From: Alphaproteobacteria bacterium | GTDB lineage: Bacteria; Pseudomonadota; Alphaproteobacteria; Micavibrionales; Micavibrionaceae | Assembly (NCBI GenBank): GCA_025451095.1 | Contig: JANWLB010000003.1 | Span: 1-34,995, forward strand | Length of the DNA: 34,995 nt | Direction: 5' to 3' | Shown: positions 8,286 through 16,581 of the stretch, one piece after another | How positions within the stretch are numbered: the first letter of the stretch is position 1 | Layout of the letters: every line of letters starts with the position of its first letter | Program-made: the position numbers and the translations under genes | Notes under the pieces: generated by a model | What the model saw: the letters and a program-made list of their open reading frames with translations, nothing else | Database searches by the model: none | Told to the model about the DNA's origin: nothing

Positions 8286-9455
8286 ATGAGCACGACACCT
8301 AAAGACTTAAACACAGTAGCAAATGCATCAGGTGAGCGTCCGGCGGCTGAAGATCTGCGGCAGATTATTTCTGCTGCTGCTGATCCCAAATCCATCATTT
8401 CCGCTTTTGGCGGACCGGGAAGACTGAACTTCGTCCTGCAGGCCCTGGACCGAATGGACCAGGCCTGTCCGGACGTGGGTTATCACGTTTTCCGGCGCAT
8501 ACCGGGAGAAAGCGGGCCACAGGCGGCAGAGCGCCTGTGCTGCCTCATGCAGGAGTGGGATGACGGCTTGCGGCCGAGTTTTCCGGCACTGGCGCGTGCC
8601 TGGCTTAAAGAGCTGGGCATCGATCAGGAATCCTCGGCTGCGAAGATTCTGATGCTGGCCGCAGCCCGGGCAGAGATGGTGAAAGGCATCGTTCCGCTCT
8701 GTGCAAAGCCTGCGAATGACGAACCGGATTATCACAACCGGTCGCACTACCTGCAGGTCTTCCAAACCTGCTGTTATCTGCTGCAGGCGCAGCGTGAACT
8801 GCAGCAGACGATGCTGCTGTCCGCGCAGAACGATCCGCTCCTGCAGGCCCAAATAGGTGACTATGACGCCTGTACCCTGATGATTGACGGCATCACGCAT
8901 GATGTTGATCATCCCGGCTGCGGCAACCCCAAGGACCCGCTTTCACAAAAGCAGGTGCGCTTTTACAACGAGGACGTTTCGTCGTCTACGCTGTATCCGC
9001 TTGTCCTTGGCGTCGTCGGCGGGGCGAAGGAGACGGGCAGTTTCTATTCCATCTACGAAACTCTCAACCGCTTTACCGATCCGGGCACGCCACGAGGCGA
9101 TGCCCGCAAGGCGATCGAGGGCTTCAGGAATGGACAGACGCCGGAGCAGAGCGCGGATTATTTTGTCCGTCCTGATGCCGCGTTTTGGGCCTGTGCTGCC
9201 ATTCTCACTGACGCTGACATTCTTTTATCGGCGGCCTGCGGCGAGGAGGCTTTTGCGCGGGGTGGCACCAAGCTGACGAAGGAGGCGGGCAAGGCCGGCC
9301 TGTCGATGGACTTCACGACAACGGCCTCGCGGCAGTTCTTCTTCGACAATATCGTCGGGCCTGAAGGCCTGCTCAGCGGTCCTGCGCGCATTCTGTTCAA
9401 CCCGATCTATCAGCAGATGCGTCAGAAGAATGAACTCGCTCTGAAACCGTCCTAA
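8286..9455 (+). CDS. Class I (animal-type) 3',5'-cyclic nucleotide phosphodiesterase
   Basis: Predicted to hydrolyse cAMP and/or cGMP to the 5'-monophosphate. The 389-residue protein carries the class I PDE signature. It has YHNRSH with general-acid-type His150 and metal ligand His154, THDVDHPGCGN with ligands His205-Asp206 and His209, and TDADIL with ligand Asp311. It ends with FFFDNIVGP, resembling the FIDYIVxP helix of mammalian PDEs. That helix normally carries an invariant purine-binding Gln; here Arg349 falls at its position and Gln350 one residue later. The first 140 residues are unrecognised. The start is fixed by AAGGAGA five bases before ATG. It lies downstream of a Crp-like regulator and a perfect CRP box. 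It is cytosolic, with no signal peptide. Confidence 0.85.
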   Translation: MSTTPKDLNTVANASGERPAAEDLRQIISAAADPKSIISAFGGPGRLNFVLQALDRMDQACPDVGYHVFRRIPGESGPQAAERLCCLMQEWDDGLRPSFPALARAWLKELGIDQESSAAKILMLAAARAEMVKGIVPLCAKPANDEPDYHNRSHYLQVFQTCCYLLQAQRELQQTMLLSAQNDPLLQAQIGDYDACTLMIDGITHDVDHPGCGNPKDPLSQKQVRFYNEDVSSSTLYPLVLGVVGGAKETGSFYSIYETLNRFTDPGTPRGDARKAIEGFRNGQTPEQSADYFVRPDAAFWACAAILTDADILLSAACGEEAFARGGTKLTKEAGKAGLSMDFTTTASRQFFFDNIVGPEGLLSGPARILFNPIYQQMRQKNELALKPS

Positions 9456-10156
9456 AGAATTAAGGTCCGGCCCTTCCCGTCTTTCCGGGCGGGGCCGGAC
9501 TCTTTTTTGGATAGCCTGTCAGCCAGCCTGGTGGGCTCCGGCAGCCGGTGTTTTCTCAGGCAGGCCATGACGATCTCCAGGGCTTTTTCATGACTGATCC
9601 GATGTCCCGGTGAGATAAACAGCGGCTTTACGTTTGTCTTGCTGCGCAGAACTGTGCCGATTTTCTCCCCTTTATCCATGAGAGCGCTGGTGTCGCCCTT
9701 GTTCGGCCCCGGCTCTTTATAGACACCCGCCAGGCGCTTTTTGGCCACACCCACCGCCGGCATATTGGCCAGGACACCGACATGACTGGCGATGCCCAGG
9801 CGGCGGGGATGGGCAATTCCGTGGCCGTCGATCATCAGCAGGTCAGGCTGACGGGGCAGTGTTTTCAGCGTGTCCAGAATGATGGGCGCCTCGCGGAAAG
9901 ACAGCAGGCCTGGCACATACGGGAAGGGCGTGGGTTGTTCCACGATATTTGAAAAAGACAGCTCCAGGGTCTGCGCCTCCATCAGAACGATCGCGCAGCG
10001 GCTGATGTTCAGGGCAGGATCGTAGCCTACATCAATCCCGGCGATCAGGCGGATGGCCCGGCCTTCATCTTTGATGCGGACTTTATGCCGCAGTTCCTTC
10101 TGAAGGGCGACGGCTTCGGCGGTGGTGCGGGGCCAGAGATAATTTTTCTCAAGCAT
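9452..10156 (-). CDS. nfi: Endonuclease V (deoxyinosine 3' endonuclease)
   Basis: Endonuclease V nicks DNA at the second bond 3' of deoxyinosine, starting repair of deaminated adenine. The 234-residue product has the usual family length and retains the known active-site set. Asp42 is in AGIDVGYDP, Tyr80 in PYVPG (the base-wedge motif), Glu89 in SFREAP, Asp110 in IDGHGIAHPRR, with His116 and Lys139 in VGVAKKR. The spacing is almost the same as in the well-studied Thermotoga enzyme. The stop codon overlaps the convergent phosphodiesterase gene by four bases. It lies 44 bases after a small membrane-protein gene and may be the last gene of the mdh-smpB run. Confidence 0.95.
   Translation of the reverse strand: MLEKNYLWPRTTAEAVALQKELRHKVRIKDEGRAIRLIAGIDVGYDPALNISRCAIVLMEAQTLELSFSNIVEQPTPFPYVPGLLSFREAPIILDTLKTLPRQPDLLMIDGHGIAHPRRLGIASHVGVLANMPAVGVAKKRLAGVYKEPGPNKGDTSALMDKGEKIGTVLRSKTNVKPLFISPGHRISHEKALEIVMACLRKHRLPEPTRLADRLSKKESGPARKDGKGRTLIL
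9465..9508 (+). terminator. Terminator of the phosphodiesterase gene, inside the nfi 3' end
   Basis: GTCCGGCCC (9465-9473) pairs perfectly with GGGCCGGAC (9492-9500), and TCTTTTTT follows (9501-9508). The hairpin lies within the last codons of the convergent nfi gene. The minus-strand side is not followed by a clear T run, so it should mainly stop plus-strand transcription. Confidence 0.8.
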
Positions 10157-10200
10157 AGATTGTTTTGGCTGCCGGTTTGATTGGTTTTCTTCCCTAAAAT

Positions 10201-10533
10201 TTATTTTGGGAACAGCTTGTTAAGCAACCAACACTCAAAACGGGATTTAGGGCCTGAATTTAGAACTTCTTCCACTTCCGATCTTGTAAAAAAAATCTTT
10301 GCAAAAAGCATCCAGGATACAAAGGAAGCATAAACTAAAATACACCCGTAAAATATAACCGCAACAGTGGTAACAATAACATCTATCAGAAGGTTGTCCG
10401 TAGACACGATTGTATCTGCGCCCGTATAATCAATCATAAGTAAGAAGCCAAATTTTAAAAAAGCCAAAAGGAAGCATAGAAACGTGACGCAAGCAGCGGC
10501 TACGCGCCGCCCATGTTTTTTGTTGTCCTGCAT
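10201..10533 (-). CDS. Small two-helix membrane protein, AT-rich
   Basis: Unrecognised 110-residue protein. It has a basic N-terminus (MQDNKKHGRR), a first membrane helix at about residues 11-34, a short loop (DYTGADTIVSTDN) and a second long hydrophobic region at about 48-80. A charged C-terminus (TRSEVEEVLNSGPKSRFE) follows. The gene is visibly richer in A and T than its neighbours, uses codons such as AAA, ATA and TTT freely, and lacks a strong ribosome binding site. This may indicate acquisition by transfer or relaxed constraint. It sits 22 bases after smpB and 44 before nfi on the same strand. Confidence 0.6.
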   Translation of the reverse strand: MQDNKKHGRRVAAACVTFLCFLLAFLKFGFLLMIDYTGADTIVSTDNLLIDVIVTTVAVIFYGCILVYASFVSWMLFAKIFFTRSEVEEVLNSGPKSRFECWLLNKLFPK

Positions 10534-10555
10534 ATATGTTCTCTATCTTAAAGGT

Positions 10556-11050
10556 TCAGCCCCGTTCCCGCATGATGCGCGCTTTTTGCCGGCCCCAGTC
10601 GCGCTTCTTCTCGGTGTCACGCTTGTCGTGCAGCTTTTTGCCCTTGGCCAGGGCCATCTCCAGCTTGGCCATGCCGCGGCCGTTGAAATAAAGCTTTGTC
10701 GGGATGATCGTGTACCCTTCGCGCGTGACTGCGCCCATCAGTTTGTTGACCTCGCGTTTATGCAGAAGCAATTTGCGCGGCCGTTTGGGTTCGTGCTGAA
10801 GATGCGCGCCGGCGGGCGCATATTCCGGGATATGGCAGTTGAACAGCCAGATCTCGCCCTTGCGCGGCCCGACATAGGACTCTTTTATGCTTCCTTGGCT
10901 GTGACGCAGCGACTTGACTTCGGTGCCGGTCAGGGCGATGCCGGCCACAAATGTTTCTTCCAGGTGATATTCATAGCGGGCGCGCCGGTTGTCGGCGACC
11001 GTGGCATCGACGGACAGAAGCCCTGACTTTCCCTTATTCTTCTTCGTCAA
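10556..11050 (-). CDS. smpB: SsrA-binding protein SmpB
   Basis: SmpB binds tmRNA and brings it to stalled ribosomes for trans-translation. The 164-residue product has the expected oligonucleotide-binding barrel: [26 protein letters not shown] near the start, IPEYAPAG in the middle, and [21 protein letters not shown] near residue 120. The basic tail [19 protein letters not shown] enters the empty mRNA channel in characterised SmpB proteins. It starts four bases after the mdh stop codon, so the two are very likely co-transcribed. The tmRNA gene itself was not seen in this window. Confidence 0.96.
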   Translation of the reverse strand: MTKKNKGKSGLLSVDATVADNRRARYEYHLEETFVAGIALTGTEVKSLRHSQGSIKESYVGPRKGEIWLFNCHIPEYAPAGAHLQHEPKRPRKLLLHKREVNKLMGAVTREGYTIIPTKLYFNGRGMAKLEMALAKGKKLHDKRDTEKKRDWGRQKARIMRERG

Positions 11051-11054
11051 GACG

Positions 11055-12008
<954 letters not shown>

Positions 12009-12111
12009 TTAAGTGACTCCTATATGAGTTCGGTTATATGTCCGGGGTAAGATTAGCGCACAATTGACGCTTTCGCAGTATAAAACCCCGATCTTGACGA
12101 TTTTCATGCCC

Positions 12112-12140
12112 CGGCTCACGGCTGCCCCGTGCGTGAGCCG
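12112..12140. repeat. 9-bp inverted repeat between mdh and the divergent gene at 12291
   Basis: CGGCTCACG (12112-12120) and CGTGAGCCG (12132-12140) are perfect complements around an 11-base centre. No T run follows on either strand, so it does not look like an intrinsic terminator. It lies about 107 bases before the mdh start and 150 before the gene at 12291. It could be an operator for either gene or an RNA hairpin. The rest of the 285-base gap (12006-12290) shows no clear promoter that I would defend. Confidence 0.45.
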
Positions 12141-12290
12141 TACCGACAGGGCCGCCTTTTATCCCCTGTAGATGGCTGGGGCAAAGCCCCAAATGCATGT
12201 TGCGATAATATATTTATTGTGCTTTGTTTCATGTGCATCCGCCTTTTTGAAGGATAATTTTAACAGGGACGGGCGGGCTCCGATAAAGCG

Positions 12291-13619
12291 ATGATAAATC
12301 TGAAAAGATCCGGCTATATCTTTGTTTGCGCAGGCTTTGCGCTTTTCGCTACGGCGGCGTCCGCGGCCACGCCGGACGATATTGCCGCTGCTGCCGCAGC
12401 GGCCTATGCGGGCGTCACGGCGCCTGCCGCAGAAACCCTTTTTGTTCCCACGAGCGGCTGGCTGGTTGGTCCTGCCTCCATTGCGGCTGCCGAGGAAAAA
12501 GAGACTCATCTGCCCTGTGTCATGATGAATCAGTATGACAATGGTTATGTGATGCGTTTTTCCGGGGGCGGCGGCAAGGTGTTCGCCCTGGCCGTCGATT
12601 TCCGGCAGTCCGTCTTCCGGCCGGGAGAGCATTACTCCATAACCATGGTTTTACCGGACTTCGACAAGACGCTCGATGCCCTGGCTTATAACGACGGCAC
12701 GCTCATCATTAACATGCTCGATCTTGAAGGCATGGCTGAAAAAATTGGTGGGGCGGAAAGCATGACACTTAAAGTCGGGGGCAAGGCCCTGAATTTCTCG
12801 CTGATCGGCGCGGCCGAAGGGCTGCAGCGCATCGATGGCTGTTACGATCCGGCGCAGGAGCCGTCACGCAAGGCGGCAGCCGCCGCAGCCGAGTCGGGCA
12901 TTCAGGCCGGCATGAAAAGTCTTTACACAACGAAACAAGAGGCGCCGGCGGAAAAAGCCGCCGCCGCTTTGCCGCCTCGCTCACCGCCATCATCACCGTC
13001 TCCGGTGTCAGCTCCGTCCGCAGCTACACAGGATAATTCCGCACAGGATACAAATGCCGGGGATCAGAAAGCGTCCGGCGGTCTGAGCGTGGACTCGCTT
13101 CTGAAGGCGGCGGCCGATAAAGCGGCAGGCCTGGCGCCATCTGCTGGCATGACATCTACGACGCCTGGCAAGGAAGGCCGTGTCGTTCCGCCCGGGCAGC
13201 AGCTGGCCCAAAACTGGAGCTCCCCGTTTTCCGACAAGGAAAGACAAAAACAGATGATGCCGCGGATGATCACGCCGGCATCGACCGGTCCTTCTGCCGC
13301 CGTGCAGCGCGGACCGAATTCGCCGACAGCTGCCGGCACCATGTCACGCAACTGGCAGGCCCTGCGCGGATCAAGCCTGCGTGAGGTTCTGGATGTATGG
13401 GCCAGCAATGAAAATGCCCAGCTGGTCTGGATGGCGGGGCACGATTTCGATGTGAAGGATTCCTTAAGCGTGCGCGGACCGTTTGAATCGGCTGTGCTCA
13501 GCCTTCTGGAGCAATATGGCGGCGACAGAAAAAAGCCGGTGGGCCGGATTTACAAGGATCAGGGCCAGAACAAAAAGATTTTGCTGATCGAGCTTGAGTC
13601 AGAGACGCCCCCGGGATGA
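12291..13619 (+). CDS. Exported protein with Cys-bracketed domain and C-terminal TcpQ-like domain
   Basis: A 442-residue protein with a signal peptide (hydrophobic core to about residue 24, probable cleavage after ASA). Residues 55-185 form a domain bracketed by Cys76 and Cys184 that resembles the N-terminal domain of the next gene. A Pro/Ala/Ser-rich linker of low complexity (about 190-345) follows. The C-terminal 85 residues (about 353-438) have a TcpQ-like pattern: NWQALRGSSLREVLDVWA, then LVW, a GPFESAVLSLL helix and a final beta strand KKILLIE. TcpQ-like domains occur in periplasmic proteins of type IV pilus and type IV secretion systems, but no other such gene is nearby. The role here is unknown, with envelope localisation likely. 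The ribosome binding site is weak. Confidence 0.75.
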   Translation: MINLKRSGYIFVCAGFALFATAASAATPDDIAAAAAAAYAGVTAPAAETLFVPTSGWLVGPASIAAAEEKETHLPCVMMNQYDNGYVMRFSGGGGKVFALAVDFRQSVFRPGEHYSITMVLPDFDKTLDALAYNDGTLIINMLDLEGMAEKIGGAESMTLKVGGKALNFSLIGAAEGLQRIDGCYDPAQEPSRKAAAAAAESGIQAGMKSLYTTKQEAPAEKAAAALPPRSPPSSPSPVSAPSAATQDNSAQDTNAGDQKASGGLSVDSLLKAAADKAAGLAPSAGMTSTTPGKEGRVVPPGQQLAQNWSSPFSDKERQKQMMPRMITPASTGPSAAVQRGPNSPTAAGTMSRNWQALRGSSLREVLDVWASNENAQLVWMAGHDFDVKDSLSVRGPFESAVLSLLEQYGGDRKKPVGRIYKDQGQNKKILLIELESETPPG

Positions 13620-13734
13620 ACCGGGTCGGAAAAGGCTGAATATGAGCCAAATACGGCGATAAATGAGGCAAAATAAGTGAAAACCCCCTTTGCTTTCGTT
13701 TGCCATACTATGTATTCTGCTGGGGGGTAGATTG

Positions 13735-13750
13735 AAATCCTAAGGGATTT
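13735..13750 (+). repeat. Short inverted repeat before the ribosome binding site of the gene at 13765
   Basis: AAATCC (13735-13740), four bases, then GGATTT (13745-13750) can form a 6-bp hairpin ending two bases before the GGGGAG ribosome binding site. It is short and AT-rich at its ends. A regulatory role is possible but unsupported. Confidence 0.25.
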
Positions 13751-13764
13751 ACGGGGAGCATCAC

Positions 13765-16365
13765 ATGAATATTCGGAACGGGCTTTTATCAACAGCACTG
13801 TGCGGCAGTCTTCTGGCTTTTGCAGCAGGAACGGCAAATGCCGCGACCGGGCAAATTCTTCAGCCGGACAGCAACTGGGCGGTTTCAAAAATCGCCGCGA
13901 AGCAGGCGGGCGGTGAAGCCTACTGCGCCCTGGCCCGCAGATTTCAAAATGACCTCGTCCTTACGCTGGCCCGCAACAGCGGTGAAGAAAACTCGCTCGC
14001 GCTCGATTTTCAAAGAGAGTCTCTGGATAAATCCAAGAATTATACGGTGACGGTCAGCCCCGGCGGCGGTTTGCAGCGCTCCTTCGATATTCGCCCGGTT
14101 TCCGGCCGCGCCCTGGTTTTGCGGCTGGGCCGCGACAGCGCGTTCTATGACGCGATGGGCCAGTCCGGCACGCTTGAAATTAATGTAGGCGACAAATCTT
14201 ATGCCTTCAGTATGCCCGACATGCAAAGCGGCCAGAGCGATCTGGATAACTGTCTGGCCTCCTTGGGAGGCGCTGCGCCGTCAGAGGCGAAGATGGATGA
14301 GAATGTCGCGCCGCAGGAACAGGCTCAAGTCGAGACTCAAGTTCCAGAGGCACCCGCAGCACCGGTTTCGGATCAGGCGCTAAGTAACGTGCAATCAGGT
14401 CAGCCGCCGGTACAAGAGATGGCGGTTGCCGAAGCTCAGGCCCCGCAGAGAATGGCTGAGGCCGCGCCTGCCGTTGCGCCGCCGCTTTCAGCCCCGCCGG
14501 TTCCGCTGAGGGCACCCATTCCGGCTAGCGCGGCCGACGCGGCAGCCGGGGAGGCCCTGGCGCTGCGTGAAGAGAACACCCGCCTGCGTAACGCGCTGGA
14601 GCGTGAACGCCGCGAGTTTGAGAATAAATATATGGAGCAGGGCAGCGGCAGCAATCAGGCGGCCGAGCTGAACGAAAAAATCCGGCTTCTTGAGGCGGAG
14701 AACGCCAATCTGAAGATGCAGCCCACGGCTTCCGTCACGCCCACGCCGCCGCCGGCTTCCTGCCCGGTCGTGGCAGAGGCCGCTACATCGGCAGTGCCCC
14801 CGGAAGAGCTTGCTGCCCTGCGCGCTGAAAACGTAACGCTCAAGCAGAAGGCTGAAGCCTTAAGCACGCAGCTGGCGCTGGCCCAGCAGGAATCGGCGCA
14901 GAAGGCAGCGCTTCCTTTGGTTGACGATAAATCGAAGGCGGAGATAAGCGGTTTGCAAAGCCGCGTTCAGGCGCTGGAAAGCGAAAATACGAGCCTGAAA
15001 GACTCACTGAAGACTGCGCAGGCTGCCCCCGCGCCCGCAGCGGCCGGTACGGTCACGATCGCGCAGCTGCGTTCGGTTGAAGAACAGCTTAAAGGTGTGG
15101 AGGCGGAGCGTGACCGTCTTTCGGCACAGATTGAATCCATGGCCAGCAGCAAGGAAGACGTGGCGACGGGCGGTATTTCGTCTCCCGACTGGAACCTGGA
15201 GCAGGCAACGCGCCGCTTTAACGAGGCGGAGCGCGAAATTCGGCGCCTCGGTTCGGAGATGGAGCGCGAGCGGGGCCAGTGCCAGACTGCAAAAAAGGAA
15301 ATAGAATACAAGCTCTTCGATCCGGCAATCGCATCGCAGGAGCAGATTTCAAAGCTTATGAGCCTGGAGGAAGAGGCCAGAACAGCCACGGCTGCGCTTG
15401 AGACTCAAAAGGCTGACTATGAGGCGAAGATCGCCGCCCTTCAAAAAAATGCGGCGGATTCCACCAGCAAGGCCGACGCCGAGGCGCAGAAAACCGCCTA
15501 TGAAAGTCAGCTGGCCACCATAAGGCAGGCCCTGAGCGCCCGGGAAGCGGAGCTGAACGATTCAGCGGGACGTATTGCAGCTCTGCAAGGTCAGCTGGAA
15601 ACCGCGCAGGCGCATGCCGCACGCGTGCCGCCGGTTGAATTCGAGAATATAAAGCAGGAGCGCGACCTGCTGCTGAAAAAAGTCAGCGTGCTGGAAGGCG
15701 AGAAGGGACGTCTGGTCAGCCAGCTGGCGCAGATATCTTCTGCTTCGGGCGCGCAGCCGGTCGCCGCAAATGTAGCGGCGGGGTATGGCTCTTCGTCATA
15801 TGAAGCGGCGGCATCAAGTCCGGCGCCGGTTTCTTTGCAATCCGTACCGGTGGCGGTTGCCGATATTCCACCGGCAATGGCTGCACCTGTTTCGGGTCCG
15901 CCGTTGATGTCGTCTGCGGAACTGCAGTCGATGCTGGGGAAGGCTCACATTGCCCTGAAAGGGGACGTCAGCGCCGTGAAAGGTGCAACAGGTCCGGGCT
16001 TTGTTGCCTATGGCTGGGAAACGGGCAGCCTGTTCGGCAGCGCCGAGCAGCAGGCCATGACGCAGCCGGGCCAGTTTGAGTCTCTGGTGCAGCAATATCT
16101 CGATAAGACCAAGAGGCGCTGCGGCGGTGATTTTGCCTCGGTTCCGGGAGCTACGGCGGAAGCCGGTGGAATCCGGGCGGCGGCCTTTGAAATTGCCTGT
16201 ATGGGCGGTTCGGGCAATGCCTCGGCTTCCCTGTTGTTTTTCAGCCGGGAGGGCCGGTTTACGGCCATCGCCCATGAATCGGCTGTCGAGGGCATGGATC
16301 TGGGCATGGATGCCCGGGACAGTCTGATGTCCCTGCTGGTGCCTGGCAAAGTAGTGTCCAACTAA
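13765..16365 (+). CDS. Large exported coiled-coil protein, paralogous at its N-terminus to the preceding gene
   Basis: An 866-residue protein with a signal peptide (cleavage probably after ANA, residue 26). Residues 35-165 form a domain bracketed by Cys54 and Cys163 that matches the preceding gene in pattern and cysteine spacing (109 against 108 residues). A Pro/Ala/Gln-rich stretch runs from about 170 to 265. Long Glu/Lys/Leu heptad regions between about 268 and 690 indicate coiled coil, broken by Pro-rich and Ala-rich inserts. The last 130 residues are globular (YGWETGSLFG, LDKTKRRCGGDF, FEIACMGGSG) with two further Cys. I do not recognise the family. A periplasmic scaffold spanning distance in the envelope fits the architecture. 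GGGGAG fixes the start and a strong terminator follows at 16388. Confidence 0.78.
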   Translation: MNIRNGLLSTALCGSLLAFAAGTANAATGQILQPDSNWAVSKIAAKQAGGEAYCALARRFQNDLVLTLARNSGEENSLALDFQRESLDKSKNYTVTVSPGGGLQRSFDIRPVSGRALVLRLGRDSAFYDAMGQSGTLEINVGDKSYAFSMPDMQSGQSDLDNCLASLGGAAPSEAKMDENVAPQEQAQVETQVPEAPAAPVSDQALSNVQSGQPPVQEMAVAEAQAPQRMAEAAPAVAPPLSAPPVPLRAPIPASAADAAAGEALALREENTRLRNALERERREFENKYMEQGSGSNQAAELNEKIRLLEAENANLKMQPTASVTPTPPPASCPVVAEAATSAVPPEELAALRAENVTLKQKAEALSTQLALAQQESAQKAALPLVDDKSKAEISGLQSRVQALESENTSLKDSLKTAQAAPAPAAAGTVTIAQLRSVEEQLKGVEAERDRLSAQIESMASSKEDVATGGISSPDWNLEQATRRFNEAEREIRRLGSEMERERGQCQTAKKEIEYKLFDPAIASQEQISKLMSLEEEARTATAALETQKADYEAKIAALQKNAADSTSKADAEAQKTAYESQLATIRQALSAREAELNDSAGRIAALQGQLETAQAHAARVPPVEFENIKQERDLLLKKVSVLEGEKGRLVSQLAQISSASGAQPVAANVAAGYGSSSYEAAASSPAPVSLQSVPVAVADIPPAMAAPVSGPPLMSSAELQSMLGKAHIALKGDVSAVKGATGPGFVAYGWETGSLFGSAEQQAMTQPGQFESLVQQYLDKTKRRCGGDFASVPGATAEAGGIRAAAFEIACMGGSGNASASLLFFSREGRFTAIAHESAVEGMDLGMDARDSLMSLLVPGKVVSN

Positions 16366-16387
16366 CTGAAAAACCTGTAATTTCTAA

Positions 16388-16418
16388 AAAGCGGCGTCCC
16401 CGGGGGCGCCGCTTTTTT
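16388..16418 (+). terminator. Intrinsic terminator after the coiled-coil protein gene
   Basis: AAAGCGGCG (16388-16396) pairs with CGCCGCTTT (16407-16415) around a G/C-rich 10-base loop, and the T run extends to 16418. It starts 22 bases after the stop codon. Confidence 0.92.
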
Positions 16419-16525
16419 ATGCCCGGCGCGTAGATATCGAAAATTTATTTCAAATTTTATTAAAATTCTAAAGCAGTTAGTAACCTTTTGAGACGTAAGA
16501 TAAAATCAGGATGGTTCCTTACTTT

Positions 16526-16536
16526 TGGTTAACCAT
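16526..16536. promoter_or_regulatory. CtrA-like half-site before the GGDEF/EAL gene
   Basis: TTAACCAT at 16529-16536 equals the well-known CtrA half-site and sits inside the palindrome TGGTTAACCA (16526-16535), 46 bases before the ATG at 16582. A second TTAA at the correct N7 spacing is absent (TTAC occurs at N6), so this is only a weak candidate. The surrounding region 16419-16581 is AT-rich and otherwise unremarkable. Confidence 0.35.
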
Positions 16537-16581
16537 TTTACGACATTATGAGTAAGCGCGTAATTTTGGGGTTCACTTTTT

